From Catellatospora sichuanensis (GTDB lineage Bacteria; Actinomycetota; Actinomycetes; Mycobacteriales; Micromonosporaceae): 64,000 bases of DNA. Below the pieces are notes generated by a model. The model did not search any database. It had not been told where the DNA came from and saw nothing but the letters and a program-made list of their open reading frames with translations. The stretch spans positions 1-64,000 of the forward strand of contig NZ_VIQO01000014.1 in assembly GCF_007483665.1 (NCBI RefSeq), given 5' to 3'. Below, piece after piece: positions 54,192 to 62,191 of the stretch. Numbering within the stretch: position 1 is the first letter of the stretch; every line of letters starts with the position of its first letter. Made by a program: the position numbers and the translations under genes.

Positions 54192-55346
54192 GTGCACGAT
54201 TGGGAGGCCGACTACACCGACTTCGTCACCGTCTACTCCGGACGGTTGCGCCGGACGGCGTACGCCCGCTGCGGCGATTGGGACACCGCCGACCGGCTCA
54301 CCCGGCAGGTCCTGCTGAGCGTCTACCGGCGCGGGAACGCCCCCGGTCAGGAACCCCCCGAGGTCTACGCCGAGCAGGCTCTGCTGCATCTGCTGCGCCG
54401 CGCGGTCGCCCCGGCCGACACCGACACCGGCCCCGACGTGCTCGCCCCGCCGACGCCGTTCACCTCCGGTGAACTGATCGCAGCCGGCCGGGCACGGCGA
54501 CGGGCGCTGCGGGCCGTCACGGCGGCGATGACCGTGGTCGGGCTGCTCGCCGCCGGTGTCGCGCTCTACCTGCTGCGCCCGGTGCCGGGCGGGACGCCGC
54601 TGCCCGAGGCCGAGGACTGCATGGCCGGGCTCCCGTCGCCGCCGTCGAGCACCGCGTCCCCGTCCGATCAACCGGTGGGCGTGGTCGTCGACGGGATGGA
54701 CCGGCTGACCGCGCTGACCGGCGACCTGCCGCTGCGCGGCGCGACGGTGATGCCCGAGCAGGTCCGCCGCGAGCGGCTCGGCTGCGACGTCGCCGCGTAC
54801 TTCCGCACCAAGGTGTACCCGGCCGGCCTGGAGCGGGTCGATCTGGGACTGGCCGACCACGGCGATGCCCGGCCGCTGGCCGCGCTGCTCGACCCGGAGG
54901 TCGGCCCGGCCGCGCTGACCGTGAGCGTCCGGATCACCACGGCCAGCGGGCAGGGCACCGTGACCATCTCGGTGGCGCCCACCACGGCACAGCCCGACCA
55001 GCAGCACTGCGCCCGGCTCGCCATCTGCCGGCTGTCCAGCATCACCGAGGAAGGCTGGGTCGTCGAGCAGTACGGCGTGCACGAGACGCCCGACGCGAGC
55101 AAGGCCGGACACCACCTGGGCAAGGACGCGGACTGGTGGTCGGTGGCGGTCTACACGGGCCACAGCATGGTCCTGGTGACGATCACCAACACGCCCGACG
55201 TCCGCGCGGCGCTGCCCGCGAGCGCCGAGTACACGCCGCTCGGCGAGCAGGTGACCACGCTCGCCACCGACCCCCGGTTCGCGGTGTTCGACCCGTCCGC
55301 CTCCGGTACACCGCCCGCCACGGTAGCGGGGCCGCTGGCCGCCTGA
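54192..55346 (+). CDS. membrane protein with ECF-sigma-like N-terminus
   Basis: 384 aa. Residues about 10-48 (DFVTVYSGRLRRTAYARCGDWDTADRLTRQVLLSVYRRG) resemble sigma-70 region 2 of SigE-type ECF factors. No region 4 follows; instead a TM helix (residues about 107-129, ALRAVTAAMTVVGLLAAGVALYLL) leads to a roughly 250-residue outside domain with Cys pairs (EDCMAGL, HCARLAIC). The outside domain is unrecognised. A sigma-like domain tethered to a receptor-like domain is odd; it may be a degenerate sigma turned anti-sigma or adaptor. Confidence 0.65.
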   Translation: MHDWEADYTDFVTVYSGRLRRTAYARCGDWDTADRLTRQVLLSVYRRGNAPGQEPPEVYAEQALLHLLRRAVAPADTDTGPDVLAPPTPFTSGELIAAGRARRRALRAVTAAMTVVGLLAAGVALYLLRPVPGGTPLPEAEDCMAGLPSPPSSTASPSDQPVGVVVDGMDRLTALTGDLPLRGATVMPEQVRRERLGCDVAAYFRTKVYPAGLERVDLGLADHGDARPLAALLDPEVGPAALTVSVRITTASGQGTVTISVAPTTAQPDQQHCARLAICRLSSITEEGWVVEQYGVHETPDASKAGHHLGKDADWWSVAVYTGHSMVLVTITNTPDVRAALPASAEYTPLGEQVTTLATDPRFAVFDPSASGTPPATVAGPLAA

Positions 55347-55372
55347 TGGGTCGTCAGACTTCCGTGTGCGGC

Positions 55373-56791
55373 TCAGCTCAGCGGAAGGACCCGCGCGATC
55401 CGGATCGACCTGCTGCTGCCGCCCGCGGCCGGGTAGGCGGCGCTGCCGTCCGAGTATGCCTTGAAGGCCTGGTAGTCGTGGTCCCGCGCGTTGACGGTGA
55501 ACTTGGCACCCACGGTCTTGCCCGTGCCGGAGTCGTACACCTGCGCGGCCATCGACGAGCCTGACGCCCAGGCGAGCAGCATCCGGCCGGTGCCGTAGCT
55601 CACCAGGTGCGGGTGGCTCGACCTGGCCCCCGTCTTGACGGTGAGGTCTGCCTTGCCTGTGGTGAAGCGCTCCAGCCGCACCGTGCCGCCCTGGCTCCAC
55701 GCGGTCCAGTAGCCGCGGGTCGCGGCGAGCACGAGGTCACCGCCGAACAGGCTGCCGTCACAGGTGCCCGCGGCCACGGTCCGGTACGGATCCGGCTGCG
55801 CGATGCGGCACGCGTTGTCGGTGGCGCACACCATCGCGTAGTGGCTGGTCCGTGGATCCCACACGATGCGGGTCGTCCAGCTGTGACTGCATCCGACTTC
55901 GAAGGCGTCGCGGTGGCCGGGCACCGGCTTGCCGTTCGCGTCGACGACCTGCATGCGGTCGCCCTCGTGGATGTCGACGCAGTCGCCGTTGCGCACGGTG
56001 ATGGCGACGCCGAAGTACGCCGCGTAGTTCTTCCCGTCGGTGGCCAGGCGCCCGTGGTGCTGGTACCACCAGACGAACCGGGCGCCGTCGTCGTAGCCTG
56101 TCCGGCTGCCGCTGAGGTTGGTCACCTGCCGCTCCCAGACCTGTCGGCCCAAGTCGTCGAAGCGGATCATGTGCATGGTGTTGCACGGGCTGGACGACCC
56201 GCCGCACAGCTTGCCGCTGCCGCACTTGCCCGGGCGGGTGAGCAGCACGACGCCGCCGGTGCGGTCGGCATGCACGTCCTGCAGGTCAATGCCCGCAAAA
56301 CTGGTGGGTGTCCCGACGAGCTTGTCGTCGCAGTCGAGCCGGCCGAGGTAGACCCGCTTGTCGGTGCCCAGCCACGCCAGCCAGGAGCCGCCGGCGGGGC
56401 GCTCCGCGATCGCCATCGGCAGCGGTTCGGTGTCGCCCTCACGCCCGTATCCGGTGGCGGCGGTGCTCAGCTTCACCTCACTGATCTTCACCACCGGAGC
56501 GGGGCCTGCGGGTCGGGCGCAGGTACCGACCGGCTGCGCCGACGGCGACGCGGCGGCGCTCGGGGTCGCCGACGCGGACGGCCCCGGGGCTGCCGAGACT
56601 TGTTCCTCCGCCGGGGACGGTGCGTCCGAGCCGAACCAGGAGCCGAAACCACCCGCCGGAGCGGCGAGCAGGGCCGCGGCGAGCACCGCGCAGGCGGACA
56701 GTCCCGCCGCGGCGAGCAGCACGCGCCGCCGCGTGGACATGCGGCCGCGGTGCCGCCCGGTGGGAGATTGCGGAGTGACGCCCATGCTCAT
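55373..56791 (-). CDS. secreted/anchored hypothetical protein
   Basis: 472 aa. Arg-rich start, then a hydrophobic signal/anchor (VLLAAAGLSACAVLAAALLAA, residues about 25-45), a Ser/Pro/Ala linker, and a roughly 380-residue domain with repeated Trp/Gly strands (GGSWLAWLGTDKRVYLGRLDCDDKL, GYWTAWSQGGTVRLERF, YGTGRMLLAWASG) suggesting a beta-propeller, and several Cys. ATG 56791 is preferred for its GAGGA box. Possibly extracellular sensing or adhesion. Confidence 0.65.
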   Translation of the reverse strand: MSMGVTPQSPTGRHRGRMSTRRRVLLAAAGLSACAVLAAALLAAPAGGFGSWFGSDAPSPAEEQVSAAPGPSASATPSAAASPSAQPVGTCARPAGPAPVVKISEVKLSTAATGYGREGDTEPLPMAIAERPAGGSWLAWLGTDKRVYLGRLDCDDKLVGTPTSFAGIDLQDVHADRTGGVVLLTRPGKCGSGKLCGGSSSPCNTMHMIRFDDLGRQVWERQVTNLSGSRTGYDDGARFVWWYQHHGRLATDGKNYAAYFGVAITVRNGDCVDIHEGDRMQVVDANGKPVPGHRDAFEVGCSHSWTTRIVWDPRTSHYAMVCATDNACRIAQPDPYRTVAAGTCDGSLFGGDLVLAATRGYWTAWSQGGTVRLERFTTGKADLTVKTGARSSHPHLVSYGTGRMLLAWASGSSMAAQVYDSGTGKTVGAKFTVNARDHDYQAFKAYSDGSAAYPAAGGSSRSIRIARVLPLS

Positions 56792-56943
56792 TCGTGTCCT
56801 CGTATGCAGTTGTCGCCGTCGATCCAGCGACGGACGTCCGGAGCGACTCTACCGATGCGCTCCGCGCGCGGGTTCGCGGCAGATCCGTATTTCTTTCGCC
56901 AACGCAACGGCACAAACGGGAGGTTTTTACTAATCTGCCGTAC

Positions 56944-58200
56944 ATGAACCGGTTTGCACCGAATGGAGGGCGGCTCACCGCCGCCGTCGCCACCGCCGCG
57001 CTCGCCGTCCCGCTGTGGGCCGCCGTGGCGCCCGATCCGGCGGTCGCGCACCCTCTCGGCGCTGCCGCGACCACCTCGTGGCGGGTCACTCCCTGCCCGA
57101 AGGCCGCCGGACCGCGGGTGTCCGCGCCGACGCGCCCGTCTCCGCCGGCCGCCGACCCCGTCCACCGCGCCGTCGGCGGCGACCTGCTGGCCACCTCCGG
57201 GCTGGCGGTCCCACCGGCCGCGACGCCGCCGCCGGGCGTGAGCGCCACCTCGTGGCTGGTCGCCGACCTCGACACCGGCGCCGTGCTCGGCGCCTGCGGC
57301 GCGCATGAGTACGCCACCCCGGCCAGCGTGCAGAAGCTGCTCCTCGCCGCGACCATGATCTCGAAACTCGACCCGAAACGGGTCGTCACCATCACCCGCG
57401 AGGACGTCGACATCGAGCCGGGCAGCTCATCGGTCGGCCTGGTCGAGGGCGGTCGCTACTCCGTCGAGACGCTGTGGTTGGGCCTGCTGCTCGCCTCCGG
57501 AAACGACGCCGCCAACACGCTGGCGCGGCTGGGCGGCGGCACCGCGGAGGCCGGGGTACGGGAGATGAACGCGCTGGCCGCGCGGCTCGGCGCATACCAG
57601 ACGCACGCCGTCACACCGTCCGGACTCGACGCGCCCGGCCAGTTCACCAGTGCATACGACCTGGCTCTGATCATGAGGGCGTGTGTCGCCGAGCCGCTGT
57701 TCCAGAAGTACGCCCTCACCAGATACACCCAGATGCCCGACCAGGGCAAGCACCACAAGGGCTTCCAGATCCAGAACCAGAATCTGCTGATCGACAACTA
57801 TCCGGGAGTGCTGGGCGGCAAGACCGGCTACACCGACCTGGCCCGGCACACCTATGTCGGCGCCGCCGAACGCCACGGCCGGCGGCTGGTCGTCAGTGTG
57901 CTCGGTGCCGAATACGTGCCACTGCGCGGCTGGGAGCAGGGTGCGGCGCTACTCGACTGGGGCTTCGCCCAGCCGGCGGACGCCTCCGTGGGCCGGCTGG
58001 TGGACTCGGGTGCCACGGCGGCGAACCCGTCGGCGGCGGCCCAGGCGGCCGACACGCCGGGCACGGGCACCAACGCGCTCGCCGACGGCGGCACGGGCAC
58101 ACCGCCCCTGCTCGCCTTCGGCGCGGCGGTGGCAGCGGCAGGTCTCGTGCTGTCCGCCGCGGCCCGGCGACGGCGCGGCAGCCGCGTACGCCGACACTGA
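56944..58200 (+). CDS. D-alanyl-D-alanine carboxypeptidase (PBP5/DacC-like)
   Basis: 418 aa. Signal peptide at residues about 15-35; catalytic SxxK in TPASVQKLLLAATMI, SxN in LLLASGNDAANTLARLGGG, KTG in LGGKTGYTDLARH. The C-terminus has a TM helix (LLAFGAAVAAAGLVLSAAA) and RRRRGSR, so it is membrane-anchored outside. It trims peptidoglycan pentapeptides. PASVQKL replaces the commoner PASTTKL but keeps Ser and Lys. Divergent from the secreted protein with a 152-bp gap. Confidence 0.9.
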   Translation: MNRFAPNGGRLTAAVATAALAVPLWAAVAPDPAVAHPLGAAATTSWRVTPCPKAAGPRVSAPTRPSPPAADPVHRAVGGDLLATSGLAVPPAATPPPGVSATSWLVADLDTGAVLGACGAHEYATPASVQKLLLAATMISKLDPKRVVTITREDVDIEPGSSSVGLVEGGRYSVETLWLGLLLASGNDAANTLARLGGGTAEAGVREMNALAARLGAYQTHAVTPSGLDAPGQFTSAYDLALIMRACVAEPLFQKYALTRYTQMPDQGKHHKGFQIQNQNLLIDNYPGVLGGKTGYTDLARHTYVGAAERHGRRLVVSVLGAEYVPLRGWEQGAALLDWGFAQPADASVGRLVDSGATAANPSAAAQAADTPGTGTNALADGGTGTPPLLAFGAAVAAAGLVLSAAARRRRGSRVRRH

Positions 58201-58573
58201 CGGCCGGGCCGCCGTCAGCGGTCCATCGAGGACCCGGCGGACGAAGGCGTCCCGGTGCGCGGGCTGTACCCCCGGGCACCGGGACGGGTCAGGAAAGCCG
58301 GTCAGGGCGTCGATCATCAGGTGGCGGAGTGGTGTGGCACAACGTGCGCGACACGGGACCGGATCGGCAGCAGGGCGCGGAAGAGCTGCGCGTACCGCGA
58401 TCGTCCACATCGTTGTCGATGTGGACGCGGACGCCGTGCCTTCGCCCGACGTCGTCGCGGAACGGTGCCGCACCTGCCCGAGCCGTGGAAACGCTCCCGC
58501 CCACTGCAGCCCCATATTAAGGCAGGTCTATCAGCATGGCAATGACCCGCGCACGAGCCCCGGCCGGTGCGGG
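58201..58573. other. 373-bp intergenic region with hairpins
   Basis: No gene recognised. It contains the stem-loop at 58403-58428 and a second weaker one at 58543-58576 (TGACCCGC/GCGGGTCA) that overlaps the end of the marR-like gene and may terminate it. Short frames on the minus strand (for example MIDALTGFPDPSRCPG) look non-functional. Confidence 0.4.
58403..58428. terminator. stem-loop between convergent genes
   Basis: CGTCCACATCG and CGATGTGGACG form a perfect 11-bp stem with a TTGT loop, about 200 bp past the carboxypeptidase stop and 145 bp past the convergent MarR stop. No T-run. Confidence 0.45.
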
Positions 58574-59023
58574 TCAGGCGGCCGCCGGTTGGCGGGACAG
58601 CGCGTCGGTCAGCGCCCCCAGCAGCGCGGCGAGCTGATCGCGTTCGGCCTCGGGCATGGCCAGCTCGCCGACGCTCCCCCGCACCTGCGCCGCGATGTGG
58701 TCGTGCAGCTGACGGCCGCGCTGGCTGAGGTAGGCGCGGATGCGGCGGCGGTCCAGCGGATCGACCCGGCGGTACACCAGGCTGTGCTCGACGAGCTGGT
58801 CGACGACCTTGGTCAGGGTGCCGGGCGGCAGGAACGCGCCGTCGGCCACCTCGGTCATCGGGCGTCCGCCCTCGGCGGCCAGCAGGGTCAGCACGCGCCA
58901 CGCCTCAGGTGAGCACTGCTCGGCGCGCAAAATCGCCGACAGCCGTCGCTGCAGCAGGCGTTCCGCGTGGGTCAGCAGCTGCAGCAGATCGGGAGCCGGA
59001 CCGTTTGGCGCTGGGGCGGGCAA
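58574..59023 (-). CDS. MarR-family regulator
   Basis: 149 aa, TTG start supported by GAGGAGG 4 bases upstream. Winged-helix pattern CSPEAWRVLTLLAAEGGRPMTEVADGAFLPPGTLTKVVDQLVEHSLVYRRVDPLDRRRIRAYLSQRG is typical MarR. It is divergent, with a 99-bp gap, from an AmiC-like amide-binding protein gene that it may regulate or that may modulate it. Confidence 0.9.
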   Translation of the reverse strand: MPAPAPNGPAPDLLQLLTHAERLLQRRLSAILRAEQCSPEAWRVLTLLAAEGGRPMTEVADGAFLPPGTLTKVVDQLVEHSLVYRRVDPLDRRRIRAYLSQRGRQLHDHIAAQVRGSVGELAMPEAERDQLAALLGALTDALSRQPAAA

Positions 59024-59122
59024 TGTCCCTCCTCGGCCGGTGGACGTGACTCATGCTACAGAAGGGCAACAGGTTCGGGAACCGGCTGGAGATCATGCCC
59101 GGGCCACGGGAGCATGTGCCCC

Positions 59123-60241
59123 ATGCCCGTACCGCCGCAGCGGTTGCCAGGCCTGGTCGTCCCCGGACTGCCCGGCCGGCGCACGGGCACCCTCGGCGAG
59201 ACCGTCCATGTGGCACTCGTGTTCCCGATGCAGGGCCCGGCCGGCATCTTCGGCCCGACCTGCGAGCTGTGCGCGCAGCTCGCCGTCGAGGAGGTCAACC
59301 GCAACGGCGGGGTGCTGGGCCGGGAGCTGAGCCTGGTGCCGGTGGACGGCGGGGCGGCCCCGGAGCGGGTCGCGGCCGAGGTCGAGGCGCTGGTGTCGCT
59401 GGGCGCGGTGCACGGGGTGACCGGCTGGCACATCTCGTCGGTGCGGCAGGCGCTGGCACCGCGCATCGCGCACCGCGTCCCGTACGTCTACACCGCCCTG
59501 TACGAGGGCGGCGAGCGCACCGAAGGCGTGTACCTCACCAGCGAGACGCCCGACGAGCAGCTGCTGCCGGCGATGCGGCTGCTGGCCGGGGAGCACCGGG
59601 TGAAGCGCTGGTTCATCGTCGGCAACGACTACGTGTGGCCGCGGCGGACCGCGGCGGCGGCACACCGATACGCGGTGGAGTCGGGCACGCAGGTGTGCGG
59701 GCAGGCGTTCCTGCCGCTGGGCGGGCACGGCTTCGCCGACGTGCTGCGCCGCATCGAGCGCAGCGGGGCCGACGCGGTGCTGATGCTGCTGGTCGGCAAC
59801 GACGCGGTGCGCTTCAACCGGGCCTTCGCCGCGTCCGGCCTGGATCAGCGCTGCCTGCGGCTGAGCACGCTGATGGACGAGAACATGCTGATGGCCAGCG
59901 GCGCGCACGCCACCCGCGGCCTGTTCAGCACCGCCGGTTTCTTCGCGACGCTGGTGACCCCGGAGAACCTGGACTTCCACGGCCAGTACGCGCGCCGCTT
60001 CGGCGTCGAGGCGCCGCAGCCGGGCAGCCTCGGCGAGTCCTGCTACGAGGGCGTGCTGCTGCTCGCCGCGCTGATCAACCGGGCGCGTTCGCTGGACGTG
60101 CGGGCGATCGGGTCGGGCGCCGACGCGGTCACCTACGAAGGGCCGCGCGGGGCGATCGCGATGCGCCGACGGCACGCCCGCCAGCGCATCTACCTCGCCG
60201 AAGCCGACCGGCTCGACTTCAACGTGCTCACCCAGCTGTGA
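59123..60241 (+). CDS. cytoplasmic AmiC/UrtA-like amide-binding protein
   Basis: 372 aa. It aligns by eye with UrtA of this window: VALVFPMQGPAGIFGPTCELCAQLAVEEVNRNGGVLGREL, VHGVTGWHISSVRQAL, WFIVGNDYVWPRRTAAAAHRYAVES, STLMDENMLMASGAHATRG. No signal peptide or lipobox, so it stays in the cytoplasm like AmiC, the amide sensor of Pseudomonas. The likely role is sensing urea or short amides in regulation. The start at ATG 59123 fits; upstream frame is low complexity. Confidence 0.8.
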   Translation: MPVPPQRLPGLVVPGLPGRRTGTLGETVHVALVFPMQGPAGIFGPTCELCAQLAVEEVNRNGGVLGRELSLVPVDGGAAPERVAAEVEALVSLGAVHGVTGWHISSVRQALAPRIAHRVPYVYTALYEGGERTEGVYLTSETPDEQLLPAMRLLAGEHRVKRWFIVGNDYVWPRRTAAAAHRYAVESGTQVCGQAFLPLGGHGFADVLRRIERSGADAVLMLLVGNDAVRFNRAFAASGLDQRCLRLSTLMDENMLMASGAHATRGLFSTAGFFATLVTPENLDFHGQYARRFGVEAPQPGSLGESCYEGVLLLAALINRARSLDVRAIGSGADAVTYEGPRGAIAMRRRHARQRIYLAEADRLDFNVLTQL

Positions 60242-61025
60242 CGGGCGCGCTCGCGATCAGGTGGAACAGCCGCGCGGTCAGCGGGAACGGCATGCGGTCC
60301 GACAACGCGATCTCCAGACGCTCCAGCTCGGCGAAGAACGACGCGTCGTACTTGCGCTCGTCGTCGGGGATGTAGTCGCACACCGAGCGGATGCCGTAGT
60401 GGCCGAGCACGCCCGCGCCCAGTCGGCGCAGCGCCGTGCACACCTCGTCGGCGGTACGCGGGTAGACCGGGGTGTTGAACGTGTGGGTGAACCGCTCGGC
60501 GGCGTCGAGGGACTCGTGCGCGGCGGTGAGGTCCATGTCGCGGATGGCCGCGCGCAGCGGCTCGGAGTGGGCGTTGCCCGCGATGATGCTGAGCAGGCCG
60601 CCTTCGGCCAGCGGTGCCATGACCGTGGACAGTGTCGACTCCACGTCGGCCACGTACGGCAGCAGGTTGTGGCACAGCACCAGGTCGTAGGCGCCGCGCT
60701 CGACGACGTCGCCGAGTTTGGCGACGTCGGACTCGATCACGGTGACCCGCTGCGCCACGCCGGTGGACTCGGCCAGCGAGCGCGCGGAGACCAGCATCTG
60801 CGGCGAGTAGTCCACGAGGGTGATCTGGTGCCCGGCGACCGCGTAGCGGACCGCCTCCACACCGTTGCCACCGGCCACGTCGAGGATGCGCAGACGGCGT
60901 CCGTCGAGGTGGCGGCCGATGTTGTGCTCGGCCAGGGTGTAGCGCAACCTGCCCCAGGGCGCGTCCTGCCACTGCCGCCAGGCGGACACCTTGTCGTCGA
61001 ACACGTCACGGGTCACGTTGCTCAT
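60228..61025 (-). CDS. class I SAM-dependent methyltransferase
   Basis: 265 aa. Rossmann motif I LRILDVAGGNGVEAVRYAVAGHQITLVDYSPQML, motif II YDLVLCHNLLPYV and post-motif LAEGGLLSIIAGN are clear. The N-terminus (FDDKVSAWRQWQDAPWGRLRYTLAEHNI) matches SmtA/CmoM-like methyltransferases acting on small molecules or tRNA wobble uridine derivatives. Its end overlaps the convergent amide-binding gene by 14 bp. Confidence 0.85.
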   Translation of the reverse strand: MSNVTRDVFDDKVSAWRQWQDAPWGRLRYTLAEHNIGRHLDGRRLRILDVAGGNGVEAVRYAVAGHQITLVDYSPQMLVSARSLAESTGVAQRVTVIESDVAKLGDVVERGAYDLVLCHNLLPYVADVESTLSTVMAPLAEGGLLSIIAGNAHSEPLRAAIRDMDLTAAHESLDAAERFTHTFNTPVYPRTADEVCTALRRLGAGVLGHYGIRSVCDYIPDDERKYDASFFAELERLEIALSDRMPFPLTARLFHLIASAPVTAG

Positions 61026-61234
61026 GGGTTCGACCGTAACGGTTGAACAGCTACCGGGCACCCCGGAACACGCGTTTACTCCGTACGACGTCAGGAGCGG
61101 TTCTCCGGCCGCGGCCGGGCCCGATGGCCGTTCCCGTGGGGCCCGTCGGCGAACCCGCAGGCACAGCCGTACCGGCACCGTCCGGTCACGACGGTGCGAG
61201 ACTGGAGGCCGCGCCTCGCAAAAGGAGATGACCC

Positions 61235-61975
61235 ATGACGACGCAGCCACAGGCCCCGAGCACGGCCCGAATGATCGACTACTGGCTCGGGGGAACCCGC
61301 CATCACCCGATCGACGTCGCCGCCGCGCACGCCTTCGAGGGCGCGTACGGACCGTGCGCGGCGATCTTCCGCTCGCTGCGGGCGTTCTCCGGCCGTGCGA
61401 CGCGGCAGCTGGCCGCCGAGGGGGTGGACCAGTTCCTCGTCTTCGGCGCGGGCATCCCCGCCCAGGGAAACGTGCACGAGACCGCGCCGGACGCGAGGGT
61501 CCTCTACACCGACGTCGACCCGGAGATCGTCGCAGCCGGACGTGAACTGCTGGACGGGCGCCCGAACGTGGACTACGTGCTGGGTGACGCCGCCGATCCG
61601 CGCGGCATCGACGCCGCCGCGCTCGATCGTGCGCTGCCCGACCACGCCACCCGGCCGGTCGGGCTGATCTTCCTGGGCCTGGCGGCGTTCCTGGACGACG
61701 CGACCCTGACCCGCGCCCTGGACGAGATGTACGACCTGGTCCCGGCGGGCAGTCGGCTGGCGTTCGACTTCGACGCGATGGAGCTGACCGCCTATCCCGA
61801 GGCGCTGGCGATGATGGGCCCCGGCTTCCACATGCGCGAGCCGGCCGACTTCGGCAAGCTGCTGGGCCGCTGGCAGGTCACCGCCGACGGCATCGTCCCG
61901 GTCGCCCAGTGGCGGCCGGACGGCACCCCCGAGCAGGTCCCCGACGCCTTCTGGGGCGGTATCGCGATCAAGTGA
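61235..61975 (+). CDS. Methyltransf_19 (DUF574) SAM-dependent methyltransferase
   Basis: 246 aa. It starts with ARMIDYWLGGTRHHPIDVAAA, the characteristic N-terminus of PF04672, then QFLVFGAGIPAQGNVHETAPDARVLYTDVDPEIVAAGRELL (SAM site) and PVGLIFLGLAAFLDD. These proteins are abundant in actinomycetes; physiological substrates are mostly unknown. A strong AAAAGGAGAT ribosome-binding site precedes the ATG. Confidence 0.9.
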   Translation: MTTQPQAPSTARMIDYWLGGTRHHPIDVAAAHAFEGAYGPCAAIFRSLRAFSGRATRQLAAEGVDQFLVFGAGIPAQGNVHETAPDARVLYTDVDPEIVAAGRELLDGRPNVDYVLGDAADPRGIDAAALDRALPDHATRPVGLIFLGLAAFLDDATLTRALDEMYDLVPAGSRLAFDFDAMELTAYPEALAMMGPGFHMREPADFGKLLGRWQVTADGIVPVAQWRPDGTPEQVPDAFWGGIAIK

Positions 61976-61992
61976 CCCGCCGGTCGCGTCCT

Positions 61993-62069
61993 TGATCGCT
62001 CGACTTGCCAGGCACCTGTGCGTATCTTGCGCTCGCATTCGCCCGCCTGCCTGGCAAGTCGAGCGATCA
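61993..62069. repeat. 77-bp inverted-repeat element with perfect 22-bp arms
   Basis: The left arm (61993-62014) begins TGATCGCTCGACTTGCCAGG and is perfectly complementary to the right arm (62048-62069), around a 33-base unstructured spacer containing GTGCGTATCTTGCGC. It lies 15 bp after a methyltransferase stop. Arm length and perfection suggest a recently moved or conserved MITE-like repeat; it could also terminate transcription in both directions. Confidence 0.75.
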
Positions 62070-62191
62070 TGACGCCCGGCCGGGCCGGGCGTCGCGGGAG
62101 CGCTTGACAGCGGTCGATGGGCGCATGATCCTGAGTGCCGGGTGCGGCGGCGCGCTCCCCTGACCGATCGTCTGCCGATCAGGAGCGTCCC

